Below the pieces are notes generated by a model that was not told where the DNA came from, searched no databases, and saw nothing but the letters and a program-made list of their open reading frames with translations. Below, one piece after another: positions 55,190 through 64,000 of a stretch of 64,000 nt of DNA. Source of the stretch: Neoarius graeffei (lineage: Eukaryota > Chordata > Actinopteri > Siluriformes > Ariidae). Each line of letters starts with the position of its first letter. Position 1 is the first letter of the stretch. The position numbers and the translations under genes were made by a program. The stretch is from contig NC_083577.1 in NCBI RefSeq assembly GCF_027579695.1, positions 92,416,516-92,480,515 on the forward strand, given 5' to 3'.

Positions 55190-56006
55190 CGTCGTCTTCT
55201 TCTGGCTGCTCCCGATTAAGCGTCGCCACAGCGGATCTTCTGTCTCCATTGCTCCCTGTCTTCCGCATCCTTCTCTACCACACCTGCCACTTTCATGTCC
55301 TCTCTCACCACATCCATGTATCTCCTCTTTGGCCTTCCTCGTTTTCATTTGCCTGGCAGCTCCATCCTCAACATTCTCCTTCCCACATGCTCTGCATCTC
55401 TTCTCAGGATGTGCCCAGACCATCTCAGTCTCATCTCTCTTAGCTTCATTCCCAAGCTCTCCACATGTGCTGACTCCCGAAATCCTTCTCCACCTGCTCC
55501 ACCCTGCCTGCACTCTCTCTCTCACCTCACTATCGCAGCCCCCATTTTCCTGCACAGTTGACCCCAGGTACTTGAATTCACCAACTTTCTTTACATCGAC
55601 TCCTTGCATCTTCACTACACTCTCATCCCCATTCTCACTGATGCACATGTATTCTGTTTTGCTCCTGCTCACCTTCATTCCTCTTCGTTCCAATGCATCC
55701 CTCCATCTCTCCAAACCCAACTCAACCTCCTTTCTACTTTCACCACATATCACAATATCATCCGCAAACATCATGTTCCATGGTGACTCTCGCCTCACTT
55801 CGTCCGTCAAGCTATCCATCACTCTGGCAAACAAGAAAGCACACCTCACTGCTGTTTCACTGTTCTCATACATGTCCTGCACCACTCTGATATACTTCTC
55901 ATTCACTCCACTCTTTCTCATACAATACCATAACTCATCTCTCAGCACTCTATCGTATGCCTTCTCCAGGTCTACAAACACACAATGTAGCTTTCTATAC
56001 ATAATT
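55190..56006 (-). pseudogene. RTE-like LINE fragment, copy 2
   Basis: The minus strand reads VFVDLEKAYDRVLRDELWYC, VVQDMYENSETAVRCA, the catalytic box FADDIVICGES, then MKVSRSKTEYMCISENGDE, EFKYLGSTVQENGGCDSEVR and, after deletions, KRCRACGKENVEDGAA. The frame is open for 316 codons, but blocks are missing (for example between LTDEVRRESPW and MMFADD, and after the thumb), so it is not functional. It ends near a CTTCTTCTGGCTGCTCCCG tail. It shares its 3' part with 36690-37190. Confidence 0.85.
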
Positions 56007-57280
56007 TAATAGGAATAAAATGGAGACTCTTACTTTCTGGGAAAAAACAAACAAACCATGAACCTGTCAAATAAATTTCACACTGCATTATTTTAATCAA
56101 ACTATCAACTTAAGCTGTTATTTAAACATGATACTGTCTATATTTTTAATGAGAAGTGATAAATAAACTGAGTAAATCTACAGCAGTTAATAAATATTAT
56201 AAAGCGCTGTCAGAGCTCATTTAAAACAACCTTTTTAAAAATAAATTTCAGCTTTGATATACACAAGCTGTATTTGTAAAGAGCATAAACTTATCCTGTA
56301 AATATTAATATTTTTTCTATTAAAAAAAGAACCACAGTTCCGTATGAATTGTGAGAGAACGGAGATGATGTAGAATGTACAGGTGTAAATGAAGGTGAAG
56401 GGAGATGTTAATGGTTTGTTGCATACGGGGGGTTTGTGCAGATCTGGGAAATGTGTTGGGAATGTTTTAGGGAAAAGTGACTCCGGTTCTGACAATAAAA
56501 CTCTGTAAAAGGTAAATCACACAGTCAGGTGGGAGAATGAGACGAGCTCTCAGGGTAGAACACAAGCGGAGGTTAGTTTGACTCACTGCTACACCAATAA
56601 CAGTCTAATAATTCTGTAATAATGTACAACGTAGGCGAGCACTGAAGCACTAAACCCCCCACCTGCTGAGGAGTTTATTTACAGCTTGTGCTCATTTTTA
56701 TTCTCAAAATTAAATAATTAGTTTTATTTGTCTTAATTTATGGGTTTGTATTGGATTGCTTTATTTGCTTATTTATTTTTTGTCCTTTCCTTAAAGTCAG
56801 TGATATGACACATTTTCACCTCGGTCTTGTTCTCTGACTGACTGAACCAACACCAGGATGTGTTTTTGATTGAGACTGTAAAGCTCTAAACTTTAAACTC
56901 TACGCTGCTGTAGATAAGAGCGTCAGCTAAACGTAATAAAATCCACGGTTTAAACTCCGCAGTGTGTTCCAGACAGAACAGTGGAGTCATTCATGTAGAT
57001 TATACGAGTTAGTCACTCAAGTCAAGGTTTACATCCGTTAGTCCTGTAATGTTTAAATTTCCACCACAGTTGAGAGCATGAGTCGGACACGGATGTTTCT
57101 GGTTCAGAGGAGTTTTCACCTGAAAGCACATTTCCTGTGTAAAAGCTCGTACAAATGATTTGCGCAGAAATCCGTTGTATCCGTCTCGATAAACGAGGCC
57201 CAGTGTCAGGGTTTGTGTGAGAACAAGTTGTGTATCTGAAACACTGTCGGTTTGATTTCAGTAACTCAGGAGAATGGAGA

Positions 57281-57657
57281 GGCGGCACGGTGGTGTAGTG
57301 GTTAGCGCTGTCGCCTCACAGCAAGAAGGTCCGGGTTCGAGCCCCGTGGCCGGCGAGGGCCTTTCTGTGTGGAGTTTGCATGTTCTCCCCGTGTCCGCGT
57401 GGGTTTCCTCCGGGTGCTCCGGTTTCCCCCACAGTCCAAAGACATGCAGGTTAGGTTAACTGGTGACTCTAAATTGAGCGTAGGTGTGAATGTGAGTGTG
57501 AATGGTTGTCTGTGTCTATGTGTCAGCCCTGTGATGACCTGGTGACTTGTCCAGGGTGAACCCCGCCTTTCGCCCGTAGTCAGCTGGGATAGGATCCAGC
57601 TCGCCTGCGACCCTGTAGAACAGGATAAAGCGGCTACAGATAATGAGATGAGAATGA
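57281..57657 (+). repeat. Mermaid/DANA-like SINE with target duplication
   Basis: Full length from GGCGGCACGGTGGTGTAGTG, flanked by the perfect 12-bp duplication GGAGAATGGAGA (57269-57280 and 57658-57669). It lies in the NEMP-like intron in sense orientation. Confidence 0.92.
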
Positions 57658-57991
57658 GGAGAATGGAGATTAAATCAGACAAGGAAAGAAAATACGTTAA
57701 TCAAATAAACTAACGGTGTTCAAATCAAGAGCTTTAAATGCACTGTCTGAATGTGAAACCTGCTTCTCGTTCTGCGTACACGCTCGGAGGAAAGCGCTGC
57801 CTACCGTCTTACAGATACATTAGCTCACTGACGCATGCGATTGGCTCGTGTTGCTGTGATTGACGGGGAGACAGTAAGCCCCTCCCATCTGGTGGACAGT
57901 TTTCACACTCCTGCACTTTATTAACTGTTTCTAAGAGAACACACGACCAGAGGTCTGACGATAACATGGATGAATTTCTTCTCGTCTCCAG

Positions 57992-58098
57992 ATTGCACGT
58001 ACGTGAAACCAGGCTACGCCTCCACCTACTACGGGGGGCGGTGCTTCTGCTACACCAGTCCCTCGATCAAATGGAGAGACTACTGGTCCACTTTCCAG
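57992..58098 (+). CDS. NEMP-like gene, exon 2
   Basis: Acceptor CTCGTCTCCAG precedes 107 bp. With the phase-1 base of exon 1 it encodes D plus CTYVKPGYASTYYGG, then RCFCYTSPSIKWRDYWSTFQ, and is followed by a donor GTACGT at 58099. Cys-rich start, C-x-C-Y, K-W-x-x-x-W-S-T-x-Q is the pattern I recall for the lumenal N-terminal region of NEMP proteins (NEMP2 more than NEMP1). The phase match and good splice sites support a real exon. No following exon was found before 64000. An alternative is another secreted or membrane protein with a similar cysteine motif. Confidence 0.55.
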
Positions 58099-58867
58099 GT
58101 ACGTACTGCAGAGGTCAAAACACCAGCTATGTTGAAGCTAACACTAAAGCTCATGCTAATGTGCTAGTGTGTGTGTGTGTGTGTGTGTGTGTAAATCTGT
58201 AGGAGGACGAGTTGTGCTGCACCGTGATTTAATTTCATTTCCTGTATGAGTCTTTGATCAGAACAGAGCTGAGTTTCTGTTTTTTTCATAACACCGTTAT
58301 CAGTCACTGTATCGCTTTTAAACCTGAAACCGAATACCTTTAGCATTTCCTGGTGATGACATCATCATGTGCTTCCTGCGAGGGGAGTGAAATGGATCGC
58401 TGACACCATCACAAAGAAAACAGAGTCGGATACACTGATGGTAAACAAATAAATGATAGTGTGCTATAGTGGATTTATTATGGGGAAAAGGGGCATGGCT
58501 TGAGTGAAACGTGTAATAAAGTCAATTTATTGCTTATAACAGTCGTAGATGAAGGATGGAACAATATAGATATCATGATGTTAGCACTTTTATACCTCTG
58601 TCAGTTCTGTATCTTATACCTGATTGGACGAAAAATTATAAATCTGGATAATACGTATGGGCGCTGTGTGAGACGACTGCCTCTCCAGTAGCTCTGTAGT
58701 TTTTAGCTCTTTAAACCTCTTTTTTTTCCACCTTTTTTTACTTTTTTTCTCTTCTTACGAAGACATAGTGTGTTTAACTATATAACACGGATATATTTAA
58801 CTTTAACACGCAACCAGGAGCCAGTTTTCTCACTTATTCAAGAGAGGAGCTGCTGGCCCTGAAAACA
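58099..58867. other. Intron start, (GT)n and spacer
   Basis: (GT)n lies at 58167-58193. The remainder is unannotated up to the LINE. Confidence 0.4.
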
Positions 58868-59302
58868 ATGGGACGAGCCGGGATACGACACCCCATCCCG
58901 GCCGAGCTGAGGAGGAAACCCAGGGGCTGCAAAGCTGGAGCTAAGCCAAAGGCTAGGCTAGCAGACAACCGGCGGTGCTACAAACCATCCATTCCCTCTG
59001 TTATCATGGGGAATGTGAACTCGCTGCCGAATAAAGTCGACGAGCTTTCCGCTCTGAACAACCAGCGGATTTACCGGGAGAGCAGCTTATTTATCTTTAC
59101 GGAGACATGGCTAACACACCTTGTACCGGATGCTAACGTGGACCTGCGGGGATTCACTGCTGTGAGAGCCGACAGAGACACTAACACATGCGGGAAAAGC
59201 AAAGGTGGGGGACTCATCATTTATGTGAACAACCACTGGTGTAACCCGGGACATATCTCCGTAAAGACAGATTTATGTTGCCCGGACTTGGAGCTGCTAG
59301 CC

Positions 59303-59363
<61 letters not shown>

Positions 59364-61776
59364 TGCCTGCGGCCATATTATCTGCCAAGGGAGTTCAGTC
59401 ACGTGATCACCATCTGTGTTTACATCCCTCCGAAGGCAGATGCAGCTGCTGCATGTGAGAGGATTCACTCTGTCACAGCAAGGCTGCAGACACAGCACCC
59501 TGAGGCATTTATCATCATTTCTGGGGACTTTAATCACACTACTTTGGACTCTACTTTGGCTGCTTTTTACCAGGCTGTGGATTGTCCAACAAGGAACAAC
59601 AGGACAATTGACTTGCTGTATGCTAATGTGAGGGATGCATACAGAGTCACACCCCTCCCCCCACTAGGGAAGTCTGACCACAACCTGGTTCGTCTACAGC
59701 CGAAGTACACCCCCCGGTCCAAAGGCAGCCTGCAACAACTAGCTCCATCAGGAGATGGTCCCCTGAAATGGAAGATGCCCTCAGAGACTGCTATGACATC
59801 ACGGACTGGGATGTGCTGCTTGGCCCACACTGTGAGGACATAGAGGGGCTGACACACTGTCTGACAGATTACCTCAACTTCTGTGCAGACGTGGTCTCCC
59901 CCGCTAAGACTGTACGGTGTTACCCTAATAACAAGCCATGGGTAACACAGGAAGTCAAAACTGTCTTCAACAGGAAGAAGACCGCCTTCAGGAGCAGGGG
60001 TAGGGAGGCGATGAAAGCATCACAGCAGGAGGTGAAACGCTGCATGAGGGAAGCTAAGGACAGCTACAGGAGAAAGGTGGAGCAGCAGCTGAAGGAGAAC
60101 AGCATGAGGGAGGTCTGGGAAGGTGTGAAAACCATCACAGGCCACAATACAAAGACCAGAGTCGTTGAGGGGACAGTGGAGAGGGCGAATGAGTTGAATG
60201 ACTTCTTCAATCGGTTCAACCAGCCCATGTCCTCCCCACCCTCTCCCTCACTGCAGCCATCTCTCCTTCTTCCCTCAACACACCTCCCCCCAGTCATCAT
60301 AGCAGCCCCCTCCTCCCCCACCTCAACACAGACTCCTCTATGCATTACTGCAGACCAGGTCAGAGGTCAGCTGAGGAAGCTTCATCCCAGGAAAGCAGGA
60401 GGCCTGGACAAGGTGTGTCCATGACTATTGAAGACCTGCGCTGCTGAACTGGGTGAACCACTCCAACGCATCTTCAACCTTAGCCTGCAGCTGGGGAGAG
60501 TGCCAACCCTCTGGAAGACATCATGTATCGTTCCAGTTCCCAAAAAGAATCGGCCCAGCGAGCTGAACGACTTCCGACCGGTGGCGCTCACTTCACATCT
60601 GATGAAGACACTGAGGAGGCTCTTCCTCAGCCTCCTCAGACCCCAGGTACAACATGCCCAGGACTGTCTGCAGTTTGCGTACCGGGCAGGCGTTGGTGTG
60701 GAAGACGCCATCCTCTACCTGCTACACCAAGCCCACTTGCATCTGGATAAGGGAAATGGCACAGTGAGGATCCTCTTCTTGGACTTCTCAAGTGCCTTCA
60801 ACACCATCCATCCCCTACTGCTTCAGGACACACTGAACAGGATGCGAGTGGACCCCTGCCTGGTCACCTGGATCTCCAGCTACCTCACTGACAGGCCGCA
60901 GTACGTCAGGCTGAAGGACATCACGTCTGACCCTGTAATTAGCAGCACCGGAGCACCCCAGGGCATGGTGCTGGCCCCTCTTCTCTTCACCCTGTACACC
61001 GCGGACTTCTGCTACAACTCGGAGCTGTGTCACATTCAGAAGTTTGCCAATGATACAGCCATCGTTGGGTGTATCAGTTATGACAGAGAGGAGGAGTATA
61101 GGAGCCTGGTGAGGGACTTTGCTGTGCGGTGCAACAGGAACCATCTGCAGCTCAACACCTTGAAGACCAAGGAGCTGGTCATTGACTTTGGGAGGTTCAG
61201 ACCAGTTCTGATCGAGGGAGTCGAGGTGGAGGCTGTGGATTCCTACAAGTACCTCGGGCTGTGGCTGGACAGCAAGCTGGACTGGACTTGTAACACCAAG
61301 CACTTGTACAGGAAGGGACAGAGCAGTCTATACTTCCTGAGGAGGCTGCGATCCTTTAACATCTGCAGGAAACTCCTGTGGATGTTCTATCAGTCTGTGG
61401 TTGCCAGTGTCCTGTTTTACACCGTAGTGTGCTGGGGGGGGGCAGCACATCCAAGAAGGACACATCCAGGCTGGACAAACTGATCAGGCGGGCCGGCTCT
61501 GTGGTCGGCATGAAGCTGGACTCTCTGGTGACGGTGGCAGAGAAGAGGTCTATGGTCAAACTATTGAACATCATGGACGATGCCAGTCACCCTCTGCACA
61601 CCGTCATCAGCACCCAGAGGAGCCTGTTCAGTGACAGAATGCTCCTTCCCAAGTGCAGGACGAACAGACTCAAAAACTCCTTTGTCCCTCACGCCATCAG
61701 ACTGTACAACTCCTCTCTGGGGGGGAGGAGGGGGAACAGGAGGACAGAGGACGGGAAGGACAGGGCTTTCCACTAA
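58868..61776 (+). pseudogene. Rex1/CR1-like LINE: endonuclease and reverse transcriptase
   Basis: ATG 58868 (MGRAGIRHPIPAELRRK) leads to the endonuclease: MGNVNSLPNKVDELSAL, SLFIFTETWLTHLVPDANVD, then GGGLIIYVNN. A (TA)n expansion near 59310-59353 breaks the frame, and the domain goes on with YIPPKADAAAACERI, IIISGDFNHTT and GKSDHNLV. A second shift precedes the linker (59768-60424, TGA at 60422). RT from 60428: LNDFRPVALTSHLMK, LFLDFSSAFNTIHPLL, STGAPQGMVLAPLLFTLY, then FANDTAIVG where FADD is expected, and LYFLRRLRSFN. A G-run near 61434 shifts the frame again to LIRRAGSVVGMKLDSL and VPHAIRLYNSSL. It is nearly full length but dead. Confidence 0.88.
59310..59353. repeat. (TA)n microsatellite in the LINE endonuclease
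   Basis: About twenty-two TA units followed by T9, replacing a short part of the endonuclease coding sequence between ELLAV and the next conserved block. Confidence 0.95.
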
Positions 61777-62579
61777 GGCTCATACTAGCCAGTCATGACA
61801 AATAAGTAGCCAGCCAGGGGGGGGGGGAGTAAACACAAAATAAACTCCTGTGCACACAGTTCCCAGGGTTAAATGTATTTTCCACAGACCATTTATTTAT
61901 TCACTTTACTCAAATACAAAGTAAAATGGCAGTAAATCTTCTTTCTTTTCTTGCGTATTACATCATGAGGCGTTCCTGGCTTGTAAATCTCTTATTTTTG
62001 GTGCATCACACATTCACGCAACTGAGCATGCTATGAATTAACAACGACAACGGTCTGCAGTGGTGGCTACACAAACACTCAGCGAACATTTCTCCATTTG
62101 TGTATGAAAATACACTCCAACCACTCAGTTTGGTTTCATTTACAACCAACGGTGTCTTTTGATGCCAGCACGTAATTGAACGAGAGAAGACTGGTTTACC
62201 GGAGACAAAATAAGCGTTATCTCTGCTTCTGTTCCCTCCGATGTCGCCTCCGACGGCCCCGACACACTACTGCCTCCGCCGAGTGCGTGCGCACACACCG
62301 CATGTCGGGGCCGCGGATGAGTTACTCTCCCTTGATCAACGAAGTCTGCGGGGAATTTGTGGTTATTATCGGTACAAACAGCACGAATCGCAACTTAAAT
62401 GAGTGCGGTTCAGTTTGACATTATTGTCAGTCCGTTAGATAAACATTTAATTTTATTAAAATCGAAAATTAATATTTAGAGCCTGTAGGCTACAAAAATA
62501 ATAGTCATTAAAGTAGGCGGCTGGACTTAATTGTGTAGTCGGCTGTATGGCCGGCAGCCGGCGCTTGTGGAAAGCCCTG
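61761..62579. mobile_element. hAT-like element with 5-bp target duplication
   Basis: Ends CAGGGCTTTCCAC and GTGGAAAGCCCTG are 13-bp perfect inverted repeats. The flanks AAGGA (61756-61760 and 62580-62584) form a 5-bp duplication in the LINE's end. The TIR style is hAT; some hAT groups make 5-bp duplications. 819 bp long, no transposase seen; a G11 run lies near 61818. Confidence 0.75.
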
Positions 62580-62584
62580 AAGGA

Positions 62585-62884
62585 GCAGTAGCCTAGCCTG
62601 ACAAAAAGCAATACCGGACAATGTGCAATATAAACTGCAATATCTTTCCTGCTCCCCCCACCCCCCCACACACACACCCTAACCCCACTTCTCCACCCTT
62701 TCCCCCCTTCCTCTCTTCCCCATATCTTATTCTTCTATATTTGTATATGTAAATACTTTATTTTAATTTATCTAGAAGTTTTTCTCTATTTCTTTTCTCT
62801 GTTTATCTGTAATGATGCTGCTGGAATCTTAATTTCCCTGAGGGAACCCTCCCAAAGGGATCAATAAAGTTTTATCTAATCTAA
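62585..62884 (+). repeat. Rex1/CR1-like LINE 3' untranslated end
   Basis: Continues the LINE after the hAT-like insert: CCTGACAAAAAGCAATACCG and, at the end, TTTCCCTGAGGGAACCCTCC, GGGATCAATAAAG and TATCTAATCTAATC, a short tandem tail. Confidence 0.8.
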
Positions 62885-63118
62885 TCAATCGTTTAATCAA
62901 CACTGTTAAATATGTAAATGTTATGATTGTTCAGTAACATGGTTCCACTGTCTTTAGTTCTGCACTTTGTAACCCGATATAGCAATCTCACAGCGAACAC
63001 TCGAAGTCTGGATTCTGATCATGGCACTTGTTTGTTTGTTCGTTCTCCGTTGTTGTTGTTGTTGTTGTTGTTGTTTCTATAGCAACAGCGCATATTTATG
63101 ACACACAATTGATGACCA
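62885..63118. other. Spacer with (GTT)n
   Basis: A (GTT)n tract lies at about 63049-63076. Nothing else is supported. Confidence 0.5.
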
Positions 63119-63464
63119 GGGCCCTGTACTACGAAGCGGGTTTTCTGGTTTACCAGGGTAACTTCGAGAGTAACTTGACCACGTGCAGCGTAACTTCCCG
63201 ATTAACCCATACTACGAAAGTTGGCTATGTTCAAACCGAGGTCTGCTGCCATGGCAACTTGTGCTGCATCTCAAACCTGCTCGTCTCAGGTTATGTTCTT
63301 GGTTAACCCGAGGTTTCCAATTAACCACACCCTTTTTAAACACCACCTCTCCACCGACATTTCCTCTAGAGACAATGCCAGCGTACCTGGATGACCCGTG
63401 CGATATCGGAGCGCAGATTAGAGATGGGATTTATGGCTCTTTGATGGGATCCGCATCTTTGTGA
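63119..63464 (+). mobile_element. PIF/Harbinger 5' end with HARBI1-like start
   Basis: GGGCCCTGTACTACGAAGCG is a characteristic PIF/Harbinger terminal sequence. From ATG 63376 the frame reads MPAYLDDPCDIGAQIRDGIY, like the start of HARBI1-type transposases, and stops at TGA 63462-63464. The rest is missing, replaced by a different repeat (TTTGTGATCCGTTCTTTGAA, AGAGCCGTTCAAAAGACTGG). It is a truncated element. Confidence 0.55.
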
Positions 63465-64000
63465 TCCGTTCTTTGAAAAGAGCCGTTCAAAAGACTGGCT
63501 CATTTGGCTCTTTTTAAATATTTATTCAGTTTTAAGAAGACAGCGTCTAAAGAAGCCAGATCCCTCTGCTTAGACAGTGACAATATTTCTGGACATACCT
63601 TTTATATAAAGCAACCTAGACTTACATTATTGTAACCCCTAAATGCTCATAAATAACCATTAAAAAACAATGAGGGCTTCAATGAATGTCCATGCAGAAC
63701 GGCTTTTCTGTAAAAAAAAAAAAAGAACCCATTCAAGAACCTAGTTACCAAGAACGCAAGAATATTTTATAGAAAAACACTTGTTTTACAAAAATATTTA
63801 AGTCTGAGATACAAAATAGATACAAAAATATAACACAAGAACTAGTTATCACACAAGAACATTTTAATAGAAAAAAACTTTCTATATTAAAAATATTGAA
63901 ATTGTAATAAAAATAGATACAACTAAACAGTCAGATAAATAGATAAAGTTATAACAGAACACAAGATTATTTTAATAGGAAAAAACAAACTATTAATGCA
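63465..64000. repeat. Degenerate long-unit tandem repeat at window end
   Basis: From about 63740 to the end, sequence of the form ACACAAGAACATTTTAATAG then AAAAA and AAAATAGATACAA recurs about every 100 bp with many changes. The window ends inside it. Confidence 0.5.

Larger units (their letters stand above)
51370..57991 (+). other. Intron 1 of the NEMP-like gene
   Basis: About 6.6 kb holding a Tc1 with two nested DNA transposons (51685-55152), an RTE fragment (55190-56006) and a SINE (57281-57657). The stretch 56007-57280 is AT-rich and shows nothing I can name. 57658-57991 is repeat-free and precedes the acceptor TTCTTCTCGTCTCCAG. Confidence 0.45.

Noticed and set aside
2085..57682. Recurrent frames reading CGGNRSTRRKPTRTRGEHAN or its opposite strand
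   Set aside because: These are translations of the SINE body at each copy, not a conserved protein gene.

Overview
The window looks like vertebrate nuclear DNA, most probably from a teleost fish. It is AT-rich, has no dense operons or bacterial genes, and is full of fish-type repeats: DANA/Mermaid-like tRNA SINEs, L2/CR1/Rex1-like and RTE-like LINEs, a Sushi-type chromovirus, Tc1 elements, hAT and Harbinger transposons, and long CA/TA/ATT microsatellites. The SINE sequence recalls catfish (Siluriformes), but that is an impression from memory and not a test.

Only one host gene is convincingly visible. On the + strand, a signal-peptide-like first exon (51279-51369) and a second exon in compatible phase (57992-58098) resemble the start of a NEMP (TMEM194) nuclear-envelope protein. 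Its first intron holds a nested Tc1, and a Rex1/CR1-like LINE lies downstream of exon 2.

Layout. 1-8.6 kb: a decayed LINE, SINEs, microsatellites, a Penelope-like remnant split by a Harbinger-like MITE, and an 891-bp palindrome with a SINE in each arm. 8.6-17.5 kb: mostly unannotated, with a hAT copy, an LTR-like insert and SINEs. 17.6-22.8 kb: a TTTACATTACACCAC-type array split by two hAT insertions with perfect 8-bp target duplications, one carrying a THAP exon. 22.8-26.7 kb: an L2-like LINE and a Tc1 element inside a SINE. 26.7-36.7 kb: unannotated DNA plus a pogo/CENP-B-like fragment, a LINE tail and a hAT copy with a BED finger. 36.7-48.5 kb: RTE and jockey-like LINEs, a Tc1 split by a SINE, and an L2 LINE split by a complete 5.08-kb chromovirus. 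48.8-50.0 kb: a 41-bp minisatellite apparently grown out of a THAP-like coding stretch. 51-64 kb: the NEMP-like gene with nested insertions and a Harbinger 5' part near the end.

The most interesting object is the chromovirus at 42121-47196 (minus strand). Its LTR has a TATA box, and the RNA 5' end predicted 30 nt downstream can pair over 11 nt with the sequence just after the LTR, as in Tf1-type self-priming. It has a G GGA AAA slippery heptamer in the gag/pol overlap and a tRNA-like A-box/B-box segment in the LTR end. No transposase or polymerase in the window appears fully intact.
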